The notes under the pieces are model-generated. The model was given only the letters and a program-made list of their open reading frames with translations, was not told the origin of the DNA and made no database searches. From Distichodus sexfasciatus (taxonomy: Eukaryota; Chordata; Actinopteri; Characiformes; Distichodontidae): a stretch of DNA of 64,000 nucleotides. A program made the translations under genes and the position numbers. How positions within the stretch are numbered: the stretch's first letter is position 1; each line of letters opens with the position of its first letter. The stretch is from the NCBI GenBank assembly GCA_032718565.1, contig JAVGVS010000316.1:139589-203588 (forward strand), written 5' to 3'. Shown here in pieces: positions 11,131 to 22,869 of the stretch.

Positions 11131-14100
11131 TCAATAATGAGCATTTTAGTAACACAGATGGTCAGACTGCAGACAGCAAGTGAAAACCTATATCATGATA
11201 CGAATCGACCGATATAGAAATAAAATATTGTGATTATATTTTTGACCAGCTCTGCTGTGAAGCTTTGTAACAGTATAAGAGTTTGTGTCGGGACAGGATC
11301 ACAGTATCTTAGCACCAGGTATCGCTGAGAGTGTTCTTTGGAATCTCATGCAGTGTAACTGTGTGGAAAGCAGAATTCTTGCCACAACCTGCCAGGCGCC
11401 GCAGTACCTTTCACCCAGGAAGAGCTCCCCCCGGAGCCGTCTTCTCCCGCTCACAGCTTCACTGCCTAAAATAGGGGAAAGTGATTCTTCCTGGGTCAGG
11501 AATTCTTGAAACTCAGTCCAGTCTTTGATCCATAATGCAGTTTGATCTGAACAGGCGTTAGCCCAAGCAAACTGGCCAAACGCTGCCAAGCGCAGAGAGG
11601 CGGAACGCTGGTGCATGCTCCACGCTTTCCTGGAGGAACGTCTCAGTGGAAAAACACTTCCTGGTTCTTGTCCAATTTTCTGACCTTGGGTATCTGCAGA
11701 CGCCGCTCCTTTCCACATCAATCCTTCATGCTGTAACGCAGGCTCCTGAGGCAACCCAGCAGCGTCATACAGTCTCCAGCACACCTCTTTCTCCTCTTTT
11801 GAGGAAAGTCTCCATTAAAGCTGCTAATATTAATATTATTGTCCTCACTGTTTAAAGTGAATTAGATTGTGATACACACGTGCACAGACTCATCCACACA
11901 CACACACCATCACTCTGCCTTCACTGGTCTCACCAATCAATTCAATATGATATCTCTGATCCATCCCATCAATTTTTCTACATTACTTCACATTGCATGT
12001 AGCCAGAAAATCACCAAGCAGTGTTATTATGATGTAATTCCTGGGGTCTCAGGGAGGGGAGAATTATTTGTTATTTTTTTAGATATTTGCATTAAATGCA
12101 TTATTCATAATAATTGTAAAAAAGTGATTTGAGTAGTGAAACTGGACTGCATGTGAAAGACCACCTGTAATGCCGCCGTGTACCACAAGGGGACAGCGGA
12201 CTGCCGGTTGAAAACCCCCAACATAATCAATTATGGTCTGTCACCGATGTCAGTGATGCATCGATTATTCGATTAATTTCAACGCCCCTAATATTTGCCT
12301 TCACTTAGGGCCGGGCCAGATCATGACATTTTTATACCTGATGCTGCTTATATATGATATGCAATACTGTATCTTTTTACTCAAAAAAGAAGTCACTCAT
12401 TTATATTGTTCTTATATTTCTAATTGCAGAAGATTTTTATTTGTTAAGGAACTTTACATTTACAGCTAAAGTGCTGACTGTTTTTAAAATGCAACTAAGA
12501 GTGTATTTTAGCCTTTTGTTGGAGCATTGTTCCCATAATTATGGACACGGTGTGGCTCCTGAAGCAGAAGGATCTCACTCCCTGAGAGTGTAGGAAATAA
12601 CAGTAAAGACATGCACAACGTACATAACCAATCTCTTTCAGTGTTTTATTACACACACTCACACCTACACACATCTCCATACCATCGTCCAGAGTTATGT
12701 AACACTGACACTGCTCCTAGAGAGGTGAAAGGAGCTCTGGCTTCTCCTTCTCCGGGCCGCTGGGTCAGAAGTGTCGGACGCTGAGGTGGAACTGCTGCAC
12801 AGAGCTCCTGACTTCTGCTTTCAGAAGCAGCACCGGTAAAATAAGCAGCAGGAGCGGAAGCTGGCTAAGGCCTTTGCTCTGGGTGATGTGTGTAATAAGA
12901 TCGCGTGCTGGTAAAAGCGGGCGAGGAGAGAGGGAGCGTGGAGGAACAGAGGAAAATCAGGAACACTTCATGGCCCTCAGCGACACAAAATGGTGGCTGC
13001 CCAACGTCCACAGTCGCTGCACTGCTTCAGCAGCCATGTGTGTGTGTGTGTGAAATGGAGTCCAGTAAGCTAGGCTAGAGTTTGGCCAGCCACCGTTGCT
13101 CTGATGCAGCAGATAATTGTGTCAGCCGAGCATGGTGACCCCCCCTCCCTCCCTCCCTCCCTCCCTCCACTTCATCTGTCCCGTCCACTGCTGGACCTGG
13201 CTCCTCTGCTCTCCACTACTTCTTCTCTTTTTTAATTTGCAAGAGTAACTCACTGGCTCCTCGTTTTCTCAGTGTAAGATATTTTGGCTTCTTGGTTGAG
13301 GAAGGTTAGCAGGGTGTTTGGACAGTGTTGGACAGAGTGAGGACATCGGAGGCAGTTGGTTGCTTGCTGCTGCTGCTGCTTTTCCTTTATCTCCTCTGCG
13401 AACTTGTGCAAGAGGCCGGGACTCACAAGTGGCTTGTGTTGCAACAACCTTTTCTGAGTAGACAATAGAAGCCCTTTGGTAGATACAAAGGCCAAGTCCC
13501 TCAAGCGTGGCTGTGCAAACTGTGGTGGGCCTTTGACTTTGTAAGCAGCAGAAGCACAACTCGACTATGCACAGGACAAAGTCCCACCAGGTTCTGCTTC
13601 TAACCGGCAATCAGAACCTTCAAAGATCACTTCAGCCAAAAAACATCTAAAGGTAAAAACAAAGAATGAAAACCATGAGGACTTGCACAAGAATTATGAC
13701 AAAAGTACTCAGGTGTAATGGGTGATTTAATTGAATTATTTTAAATGCATGTCCTGTATGTTTGTGGAACTGCAATATTTGCATATGTAACAATGCACAA
13801 TAGGCTGTATTCATCCATTCAAATTCTGTAGTTTGATACAGCGGCATGCAAAAGTTTGGGCAGCATGAGTACACTTAAAATGTCTGTTACTGTGGAGAGT
13901 TAAGTGAGCAGAAGAAGAAGAAGATCATCAGAGGGCATTGTCAGCATGCATAGGTGCAGGAACAATGACCTGGCATGCAGATTAATGTAAATTTCAATTG
14001 CAAATAAAGAGAAAGAGACCAAAACCAAACTGAACACAAAAACACCTCCACACAGAACAACAGACAAACACACAGGAGTAGAGGCAGTCTTAAATACTCA

Positions 14101-14280
14101 GGGACACAGGTGAAGCAAATTATGATGTCGAACATTAACCAGGAACGAGGGGATCCAGAATGAGTGGTGGACAAATGTGAGATTATGGCCGTGAAAGACA
14201 ACGTTAACGATCACATTTATTTTCATTTTATTTAGATTTTATGTCAAATCTAATTTGTGATTCCATCATTAACAGTGACA
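11131..14280. other. Intron 1 sequence with minor repeats
   Basis: No gene is seen. An open minus-strand frame of 161 codons at 11299-11784 has no recognisable domain and I do not call it. Simple repeats are a TG run near 13018-13032 and (CCCT)n at about 13141-13168. A probable DNA-transposon end is listed separately at 12185-12295. Confidence 0.5.
12185..12295 (-). mobile_element. hAT-like element end, paired with 19905-20023
   Basis: The text gccggttgaaaacccc...ttatggtctg...gatgcatcgatt...cgattaatttcaacgcccct recurs at 19905-20023 with the same order of blocks. Both end in a run resembling the reverse complement of TAGAGGTGTTGAAATTAATC, a typical hAT-MITE terminus. The left ends are not identified. 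Confidence 0.55.
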
Positions 14281-14282
14281 GC

Positions 14283-14452
14283 TCTGTGGGGAGCTGGTGG
14301 GCTACTCACCTGCAGAACAAGAAGTTGTAGGTTCAGATGCTGTTCAGGTCATGCCTGGGTCCTACGTTGCTGCAGGGAGCGTGTCTCTGTAATTAGGAAA
14401 TGGAAGTCACTCCTGATGAGAGTTACTGACAGATGCCTTAAATGTTAATGTA
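14283..14452 (+). mobile_element. SINE (family B), diverged copy
   Basis: The head gtgggctactcacctgcagaacaagaagttg, the B-box-like gtaggttcagatgc and the tail ending aaatgttaatgtac follow the family-B layout but are strongly mutated. Confidence 0.45.
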
Positions 14453-15425
14453 CAAATGACCAAAATAAGAAAGGGTTGCTGTCTCCCTCGTGGACAGAAC
14501 CCCCCATTTGGAGAGTATCATGGCTTGTAAAGACATTTTGTCTCCTCTTCTATTTTGGGCCTGTGACAGGTTCCTCATTCTGCCAGATTCTCAGGCCGTC
14601 TTGTGTGCACTGCTCTGCTGAGATCTGTCCACAGAGGTTCAGGTTGGGGGAGTGTGAGGGCCAAACCTGCAGCTCGCTCCTCTTGAGTTTTTGAGGTGTT
14701 TTTCTGATGATTATCTTCTAGCAGGACCCATCCTCTTTTAAAAACCGACTTTTCCACATTTCTACAGATAGTGTGATGTTTGTCTCCAGAATCCAGCCCC
14801 ATGTTCTTCCCTTGGAATTCGGCACCTTTTCCCCCGAACATACCTGGCGCATCATGGCCAAATAGTTCTCCGTTAACTCCATCAGACCTGCAGATGTTCA
14901 AACTTCAGATGCTTAGTTTTGTGTCTAGAATGCAGCTTTTCCTCTGCTGACGCAAGCATGAAGGTGATATTTGTTGAGGTGTTACTGCAGTGCACCAGCA
15001 CTCCAGACCTGCTCAGTGTTTTTAGCGGAATTGACGTAATATCATCAACTGAATCTCGGATCCAAAGACAAATGGAACGCACCACTTACTGAAACACTCT
15101 TTGTACTTTGATACATGAAGTATACACAGGTTTACTTAATCACTTTACTTTTGGTAAAAGTTACCTGAAAACTTTAACCTACTGGAGTGCTTACATTACT
15201 GCTTTTTTGACTCTACAATTATGAAAATTATACACAGATATTTCATAAATTGCTAGAAAGAAACGTCTCATCTTTAACTTCAATCCTTTTCATGATCTGT
15301 TCGTCTTCTGCTCACTTAACAATGCCCAAAGTGAGCATGTCCAAACCTTTAAAAGTGTTAAGGTGATTCTGGTTGAAGTTTGGTGACCGTCTGCCTGGTC
15401 TTCAAACCCATCTCACTGCACAGAT
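14453..15425. other. Repeat-like sequence, family not assigned
   Basis: The block at about 14470-15085 has the look of a decayed DNA-transposon copy (for example ccaaatagttctccgttaactcc), but I could not assign a family or termini. No exon is seen. Confidence 0.3.
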
Positions 15426-15429
15426 TCAC

Positions 15430-15500
15430 CACAGACATGGACGGACTCAAACCCACAACCTCTTGGTCCAGAGGCGAGCAACTACTACACCACCAAATTA
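15430..15500 (-). mobile_element. SINE (family B) head fragment
   Basis: The minus strand reads tggtgtagtagttgctcgcctctggaccaagaggttgtgggtttgag, which is the tRNA-like head of family B with A-box and B-box remnants. A similar fragment lies at 59615-59690. Confidence 0.6.
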
Positions 15501-17440
15501 TAATTTCAGTAAAAGGCTATAACAGACACACTGAGCCCCAGCAGTATTGTAAGGAAGTGTCTTGTTAAAGTCTGTGTGAGTGTGTTTGGGGGCATTGTGG
15601 TTCTTCTGCTGTGTGTTTGCCGTTTAGATGAGATGAGAGTTGTTTTTATTTTATATCTGATGGCATTTAGTTTTGTTTCTTAGTGTCTGCTTTGGTTCAC
15701 TGTTGTGTGATATTTTAAGTGATTTTATTAAACACAAACTATGGGTTGTAAAATGTCCTTTTAACTATCAGACCAGATGTAAAACATGTTGAATTACTGT
15801 TCTCTTCCTGCTACCTGTCAGTTCTGTATTTATAGGTTAGGTCTAGGTTTGGGGCTCGTGATCGTGTGAGAGTGGTGTTCAGCGGGGACGGGGTTTTGGT
15901 GGAGGAACAGGCAGTACTAGAGCCCCCGAGGCTGGACCAGCACAAACACCCTCTTTGTTATCCTTCCATATTTGCATCCACTAAGAAACCCGCCGCTGTG
16001 GACGGACTCTATTCCTCTTACTCGTCTCCTGCATCACTCTTTCTGCCTCTTCTCATCTCTGTTTTAAGCATCAGGAAGGTTAGAGGGCTGAAATCTGCTC
16101 TTTGTTATGAGGGCTCATGCTGGTTGCTTTCTTTGAGATGTTGGTTGGTTAATGGTTGACCTACTTCTGCTACCATCTGGTTCCTGGAACAGATTTGCTG
16201 TGAAATAAAAGCCAATGATTTTTGGGGAAGAAGATTACAACCGTGTCATGCTAGGAGATCCGCAACGCTGTGCTGGGAGTATTATAAAAATTGTAGAACG
16301 TTTCTGTCTTTAATGAGATGTTAGGATTTGGCATGACATATCAGATTTGCAAAAACCATGTCTAGTAGTAGAATCGATCTGTAGCACATCGATACAAGAA
16401 ATCAGCTTGGTTAGTGTTTATCTTGTAGGTTTTGTACAGCATCTGTTTAATTCATAGCTGCTGTAAAACTCCAAAACATTCCATCAGTTTTCACACTAAA
16501 ATCTTGTAGACTGATCTGTTGCATGACATCAGTGCTCTTTATCTCTGGACTGTCAGACTTCCTATTACGAGCGGTGGCATGTGACTGTGTGGTTTGAGGA
16601 AGTTGAAGCTCTGCAGGCTTGTGTTGTGGCTCATGTTCATTGGTGATCACATCTACGACAGCTGAGAACACTCCTTTAAAGGCATATTTCAGTATGTTGT
16701 GTGTTCTGTGGGACTCCTGTCGAATCATTTTCAACACCAAAGAAACAAACTAAGAATTGTTGTTTAACTGTTGTCCTCTAAACATTATTTAACACCTCAA
16801 GCTCTTGGTGATTAATGCTAAATTATTTTAAGGTAGTATCGAAACAATATGTATACAAAGAATAAAATCTCTCTGTAAGATAAGTCTTTAACAGCTTTAG
16901 AAAACGGCAGCCAGAAGTCTTCAGCTGCTGTAGGCGAGACTATGATGGCACCGTGGCCCGGCAGGATGAAGCTGGAACACAAGGATTAGTAAAAGGAGAG
17001 TTAAATTGCAGGTTTGCTCTCCTGTGCTGAAGAACTGTTCGTCTTGTTGCAGCAGGGTTAAATTAGCCAGTAGAGGTGTCTCGACATCAGTTAAGTTGAG
17101 GAGATTTTGTAAAGCAGGTCAGCTGGCAGTGAGGAGAAGAGAAATTGAATGAGTAGAAGAAGAAGTAAAAAATGTTTGTGGTCAAACACAGGAACTGGAC
17201 TTTGCTGGACAACTTAACCGAGACTGTGGCTGTTTAACTCAAAACTGCAATCGGTGCATGTTTCACAGAAGTGTCAGTTCATCAGGAGAACTTCTAGTCT
17301 GGTGCAAGAAATATAATGAGTCCCATGCTCCAGACCTCAAACTAGAACATAGAACATAGAAGATGAAGTGGACATAAGGGATGACCTGTGGCCTGAATTA
17401 AAGAGCGAAAAGAGAATCCCTACATCAGCTGACAGTGCAG
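15501..17440. other. Intron 1 sequence, nothing recognised
   Basis: AT-rich, with no codon-like ORF, no clear repeat and no RNA gene visible. Confidence 0.5.
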
Positions 17441-17444
17441 CTAT

Positions 17445-17735
17445 AACATAATGACCAGCTGCCTAATATTGAGTTTGTCCCCTTTTTGAAGTCCAAACCA
17501 GCCCTGAGCAGGTCGAGGCATGAGCTACAGAGAGGTGGATCAGCGTCTGTGGATTCGACTCATTTTTCCAGCACATCCCACAAATGCTCGATTGTACTGA
17601 GATGTTGAGAATCTGGAGGCAACAAACTAACATCTCCAACTTGTTGCTGTGCTCCTCAAACCATTCATCAATCGATTTTACAGAAGCCACTTCATCAGAG
17701 ACGGCTGCAGTCAGGCAATACTCTGTTTCTGTGTA
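17445..17735 (-). mobile_element. Tc1-like transposon (second family), 3' half, inactivated
   Basis: On the minus strand this reads as the C-terminal catalytic end of a Tc1-type transposase. It keeps a decayed match to the conserved block around the last catalytic acidic residue (NSPDLNPIEHLWDVL-like) and ends with the family's remaining terminal gccta. The same family supplies 41985-42230 and 56235-56605. Stops and indels interrupt the frame. Confidence 0.7.
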
Positions 17736-17740
17736 GGACA

Positions 17741-18555
17741 TACTTAGAGCTGTTAATACAGTTAATATATCACGATATTTTTCATATATTGATCATTCTC
17801 AGTATTCCTCATATAATATAATTTTGTGTTTTGGCTGCAGTTTATACTGTAATAAGTGTAGCTCATATTAAATGAAATTATTGATCAAGATTTAAACTGT
17901 ATTCATATTGGTACCACTGCTTTTGATGATCTGCGTCCTCTTTTTAATATTATCCTAAAAACATTTGCAAGTGGATAGCACTGTTTAAATCCTGTTTACA
18001 TCGGTGTCACAGAGCCGCGTCCTGCCCCCAGCTGACAGCTCTCATACTACAGTGGAGAAATTCAGGCCTGCTAACTGCTTAGCAAAATTAGACAAGCTCA
18101 CCAAGATGTTGCTCAGCTCAGTATTTCCTGGTTCTTCATGTGAGAGAACTTGTTTCTCAGGTTTTGTTTGTCATATCAGCCAGACATCGGGCACTAATTG
18201 CAATGCGCAGAGTAAGAAATAAAATCTACATTTATCATGCAAAAATGATTATTATTATGATATGAGTAAATATTCTTCAACAGAAACCCCATGCAGGTTA
18301 ACTCTAGCTTTTGCTCTTGCTCTCCTGCTTCTGTTTTCGGTAGAGGGCTGTCCTGTTGTAACCCTCTCAGGGCCTCACAAGTGTCCTCACAGTGTAGAAC
18401 ATTCCATGCCACATGTAAATCCATGACTCAAAAAGCCCGTTCCTCAGGGGGCCTTCTGCCCTCGAGCAGAGAGCAGACGAGAGCTGCAGACTCATGGCCT
18501 TGTTTCTGGCTGCTGGAACACACAGCGCTCTGCTCACTTTGAGAGATATTCGAAA
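17741..18555. other. Intron 1 sequence
   Basis: At 17745-17810 there is a gttaatatatcacgatatttttcatatattgat block typical of another hAT-MITE terminus, without a mate. The rest is unassigned. Confidence 0.4.
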
Positions 18556-19313
18556 AGGGTTGACCGATATGTTTCTTCAAGACTGATACTGATGCCAGCT
18601 GTTAGTAATTAACGAGACTGATTGTCGATATGTGTCTGCTGTAAAAATGTAAATTGGTGTCAAAATGTAGAGCAAATACTCCAACACAAACCTTAATGTA
18701 AATACTTTTTAGCATGTGTTTAATTTTTGAGATTTTCACAATGTTCTGAACACAAAACTGCAGGGCACTCCCAGAATTTATAACGTTAAACAAGCAAACA
18801 AATGATGGAGTTTATGTTTTGTAATCTAATATACCAGGTAAAATTAGTCTCGGGGGGCATGGTGGTGCAGTGGTTAGCACTGCCGCCTCACAGTAGGAAG
18901 GTCCTGGGTTCGAGCCCCGGGTCGACCGTGGGGTCTTTCTGTGTGGAGTTTGCATGCTCTCCCCGTGTTCATGAGGGTTTCCTCCCACAGTCCAAAAGCA
19001 TGCACTATAGGTTAACTGGTGAGTCTAAATTGGCCCCGTAAGGTGTGAATGAGAGTGTGAGCGTGTGTGTGCCCTGCGGAGTGTTGGCACCTGCCCGGGG
19101 TGGGGATTAAGTGGTTTGGAGAATGAATGAATGAATGAATTAGTCTCTCAGTTAATGCTCCCAATTTAGCAGCAGCAGGTTGTGGGGCAGAAAGCAGAGC
19201 TTACTATCGAGCATTTTTAGATTAATTTATTTTATCTGAATCATGCCCACAGCAATAAAAATGCTTAATATCTGCACCGATAATTGCTCAGGCCAGTAAT
19301 CGGTCAACCCTTA
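18556..19313. mobile_element. hAT-like MITE with inverted ends, host of a SINE
   Basis: The left end AAGGGTTGACCGAT (18556-18569) is matched by ATCGGTCAACCCTT (about 19299-19312) on the right, a 14-bp terminal inverted repeat. Without the SINE at 18852-19147 the element would be about 460 bp. It has no coding capacity. I do not see a clean 8-bp target duplication, so the hAT label is an inference from the terminus style. Confidence 0.65.
18852..19137 (+). mobile_element. Full-length tRNA-derived SINE (family C)
   Basis: The element starts GGGGGCATGGTGGTGCAGTGG, which contains an A-box-like stretch. A perfect B box GGTTCGAGCCC lies about 40 bp on. It ends in a (GAAT)n tail. Flanking 10-bp target duplications AATTAGTCTC (18842-18851 and 19138-19147) are perfect, so the insertion is complete and fairly recent. 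It is not a tRNA gene because there is no acceptor-stem pairing. Related 5'-truncated tails are at 21950-22101, 38433-38530 and 38866-38998. Confidence 0.88.
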
Positions 19314-19734
19314 GAGACACATCTTGAAAATGCTGCTTTCCTGAGATTCTTCATTTTTACCTATAATTTCTTGAGGTCAGAGGGTTAAATATACAGGTTT
19401 TCTGTCAGTATTTCCTGGTGAGTCTGTGTGCTGTCAGACTTGAAGCAATAATGTTCTCAAGCAAATAGGCGTTGATCGACTCGGACCTTCACTATCTGGG
19501 ATTTCACATAACCTCATCCATAATGTTATATCATCACTACAATCCCACAGTCAGACTCATATCCATGCCCTGATATATCTATTGCTCCTTTATTGGTGAT
19601 TTATGAAGCAGGTCATGGTGAGCCAGACTGAAGCTGTTCTGTACTGTCACCATATTCCTCTCTTCTGTTTTAGAGAAGGAGTGACTTAACACTTATACCG
19701 CTTAACACTATTGATTTATTATCTCATTTATTAA
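19314..19734. other. Intron 1 sequence, nothing recognised
   Basis: No ORF, repeat or RNA gene that I can support. Confidence 0.5.
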
Positions 19735-19902
19735 ACTGCTTATTGTTATTGTGATCGCAGCACAGCACATGGTGCACCACAACCACATAAGGGTTAGGGT
19801 TAGGCATTTGACCCATCTGTGAAGGAGTAGTGGGTAGTGCCCATGAGTACCTTAGTGGCACCTTGACCAGCTCTGGATTCAAACTGGTGACCAAAACAGC
19901 AG
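19735..19902 (-). mobile_element. SINE (family A) copy, antisense
   Basis: The minus strand shows the family-A blocks ggtgcaccatgtgctgtgctg (out of order relative to the consensus only by small changes), cactactccttcacagatggg, ggcactacccactac and actaaggtactcatggg. It is one of the few minus-strand copies. Confidence 0.65.
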
Positions 19903-19904
19903 AC

Positions 19905-20023
19905 CACCGGTTGAAAACCTCAGTTACAGTATAATTGGTTATGGTCTGCCACTGCATCAATGCAGAATGCTCCACATCTGCATCGTGATGCATCAATTAT
20001 GTGATTAATTTCAACACCTCTAC
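19905..20023 (-). mobile_element. hAT-like element end, paired with 12185-12295
   Basis: It has the same succession of blocks as 12185-12295: accggttgaaaacc, ttatggtctgccac, gatgcatcaatt and gattaatttcaacacctcta. It directly abuts the family-A SINE fragment. Confidence 0.55.
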
Positions 20024-20979
20024 TCAGATCTCCAACAAACCCCTACTAAACATGCGCAGGTTTTGTGTCATACCTAACTTCAGAACTTTCACAGCTGCTC
20101 TCGGATGGAAAACCCTCAGGATAACGGCTCTCCGGTACCGAGCCCGCCCACTCCTGTTCTGTTGATTCACACGTTGTGGGTTTATAGTAAAATGTTAGAA
20201 CCAAGTCCCTGCCCAGACTCTGTACTTTCTTGATCTGGATTTTCCATGCAGTTACCAGCAGGATTTACCATTTCTCACAGCTTTTAATCCTTGTTTGATA
20301 AAATAAGAAGCTTCTAAAAAAGCTGTTTTAAACACTCATTCTTCAAAAACAGACTAAATGAAATGTTTTTATAACACACACTAATGTTGACTGGGAGGAG
20401 AAGATTCTCTTGGTTCTTCACATGTATTTCTGTCTGCACTCGTGCGTCTGGACTAACCACCACATTCATGTAAAACCGAGATCTTGTGAAGTGTGATAAA
20501 GAGAAACTCCTGATTTTCTCAATCAGTCAGTCATTACTGTCCAGCCCGGGTCCATAAGAGCTGATTAGATATCTGTCGGAGCGTTGTTGTAGAATGATTG
20601 TGAATCTCCACCCAGATAATAATCTCATCTGGCCCTCACACACACACATGCACTGAGACGGTGGAGCGACGGTTAAGGACAGAGCCCTCTGTACTCATAA
20701 TCAGCTTAATGCCGGCTCTTTCACAAGCTTCTTCTTCTTCTTCTCTCTTTAGTGGCGGAGCAGCAGCTGGCGCTGGCGGGCGAGTGTGTGTATGTGTATG
20801 TGTGTGTGTGAAGGGTGTGACTGCTGGAGGAGCAGGCCCATGTGGAGAGACCGGTTGGTGATTAACAAATGTCAGTAGACTTTGGAATCCAGGGAGCCGA
20901 GTCAGACGCTTGTGTGTGTGTGTGTGTGGAAAGCTCTCCCAGGTGGCCGTCTCACGCTGGCACGCTGCCCCCTTCGCCC
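20024..20979. other. Intron 1 sequence with GT microsatellites
   Basis: No gene is seen. GT-rich runs at about 20783-20811 and 20910-20928 produce CVCV ORFs that are artefacts. Confidence 0.5.
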
Positions 20980-21109
20980 GCCCCGACGCTCTCCCTCTCT
21001 CTATTGCTTTCTCTCTTGCTGGCTTCACTCTGGCTCTTGCTGGCTTCACTCCTTCACTCATTACCATCCTTTCTTCAACCTCTAACCATTCTTATTCAAC
21101 TACTCCACC

Positions 21110-21144
<35 letters not shown>

Positions 21145-21357
21145 AGTCAGCCACTTGTTCTCTCTTCCCTCTGGTTGGCTTCATTCTGGCTCTTCCTGGC
21201 TTCACTCTTCCACTCATTATCAGTCTGTCTTTCTTCAACCTTTTCCTTCATTCTTCTTCATTTCATATAATTGTTCTTCCTCTCTCTCTCTCTTGTTGAG
21301 TTAACTCTTTCACTTGTCAGTCTTTCATCAACCTCCACCTCCATTCTTGTTCATCTT

Positions 21358-21400
<43 letters not shown>

Positions 21401-21818
21401 TTCTATCCCCTCCTCTTTGTTGGAAGAGCCCTGGGTCTTGCTAGCGTGACTCTTTTCCATCATTATCACTACTTTCCTTCTTCAACCTCTAGCTCCATTC
21501 TTTTCCAACTCATCCTTCTTCTAGTGTCTCTTTCTCTCTTTTATTGTTGGCTTTATTCTGGGTCTTGCTGCCTTCACTCTTTCACTCATTATCAGTCTTT
21601 CTTCACCCTCTACCTCCATTCTTGTTCAACTTGTCCTGTCTCTCTCTATCTCTCGTTCCCCCTCCTTCTTTATTCGGGGTCTTGTTGGCTTCACTCTTTC
21701 ACTGTCTTTCTTTCTTCAACTGCTACCTCCATTACTGTTCAGCTCATCCCTTTGTTCTCTCTCTCATGTTGACTGGTTTTTGGATCTTTCTGGTATCACT
21801 CTTTCACATCATTGTCAG
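20980..21818 (+). repeat. Diverged CT-rich tandem array (left part)
   Basis: Units of roughly 100-150 bp repeat the order ttggcttcactctttcactcatt, atcagtctttcttcaacctct, acctccattcttgttcaac and a (TC)n run. At least six units can be traced before the insertion at 21819, and the array resumes at 27081. Unit length varies because the (TC)n runs vary (for example 21115-21141 and 21361-21397). Long ORFs here are low-complexity artefacts. Confidence 0.75.
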
Positions 21819-21949
21819 TAGGGATGCACCGATCCAACTTTTTCAGTTCCGATACCGGTGCCGATACTTGGGCTTTGGGTATTGGCCGATCCCAAGTACT
21901 GAGCCGATACGAGTTATTTTTTTCCACCTTTACAGCTCTAAGAGAATTG

Positions 21950-22101
21950 CGGGCAATTGTCTATACCATGCCCTGCTGTGTGTTGGCGCCTACCAGGGTT
22001 GTTTCCCCACCTTGCGCCCGTAAGTTTCCGGGATAGGCTCCAGTGCCCCCACGACCCCAGTTGGGATTAAGCGGTTCGGATAATGGATGAATGAATGAAT
22101 A
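21950..22101 (+). mobile_element. Family-C SINE tail, 5'-truncated
   Basis: The segment ccctgctgtgtgttggcgcctaccagggt through ggattaagcggttcggataatgg and the GAAT tail is the 3' half of the family-C SINE. It lies inside the hAT-like insertion. Confidence 0.75.
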
Positions 22102-22149
22102 TCCATACCAGACATAACCTCAGAGACAGATAATTATACCAAAAAGGGA

Positions 22150-22868
22150 GTTTGTACATTTTCAATCTTAAAGATTCAAGATTCAAGAGTCAAGATTCAA
22201 GATTCTTTATTTGTCACGTGCAAGTTATACAGGTACAACAAGCAGTGAAATGTATCCTGATCCGCTCTTTTAACTGTGCAATAGACGCAATACAAACTTA
22301 CAACATAAATACTAACTTAAATACGGAGGCTGGGGTAACAGGACAAAAAATAAAACTATATATTATACAATAAGGAACATAAAGTTAAATGTGCAAACCT
22401 GAGAATGTAAACATTGTAAAAATTGTAAATGTAAAAATTGTAAATGTGCTAGGGCAGGACAGGTGCAAAGAGATGATTTTTTAAAGTGCCAAGTGCAGCT
22501 GCAGCATTGTACATAGCAGAGTAGAGCATGTGACGATGAAGTGGCAACCAGTATAAGTTATCGTAACAATAAGAGGTATGTATTAGCAGCATATAATAAC
22601 ATGGACATTTACAGTATAGTTATCGTACAACGATATGAGGTATGTATTAGCAGCATATAATAAGAACTGAGACCTAGAAAGGCATGTCCTGGTTAAGGAA
22701 ACGGATGGCCTGAGGATAGAAACTCCTCCTGAGTCTCTCTGTTTTGGCCATGATGGTGCGGAACCTTCTGCCTGATGGCAGAAGATGAAAAAGCCTGTTT
22801 CCTGGGTGAGATGAGTCTTTTAAAACCCTGATTGCTCTGGTCTTACATCTCTTGGAGATGCAAAAACA
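22150..22868 (-). mobile_element. CR1/L2-type LINE 3' fragment
   Basis: On the minus strand at about 22855-22670 a frame reads RCKTRAIRVLKDSSHPGNRL, continues with an LLPSGRRFR block and RLRRSFYPQAIRFLNQDM, and then stops. This is the typical end of a fish CR1/L2-like reverse-transcriptase ORF. About 500 bp of 3' UTR follows, ending in a (TCTTGAA)n-type tail at 22165-22205, as expected for this superfamily. The copy is 5'-truncated and encodes only about 58 residues. Confidence 0.75.
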
Positions 22869-22869
22869 T

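Noticed and set aside
11299..11784. 161-codon minus-strand ORF
   Set aside because: No domain, no splice or promoter support and no similarity I recognise. The DNA may be conserved non-coding.
18852..19137. Possible tRNA gene, because of clear A- and B-box matches
   Set aside because: There is no cloverleaf or acceptor stem, a GAAT tail and target duplications are present, so it is a SINE. The same holds for the copies at 38128, 60755, 60962 and 62011.
20636..22023. Several long ORFs rich in Leu/Ser or His/Thr
   Set aside because: All derive from GT and CT repeats and the tandem array, with three overlapping frames open at once.
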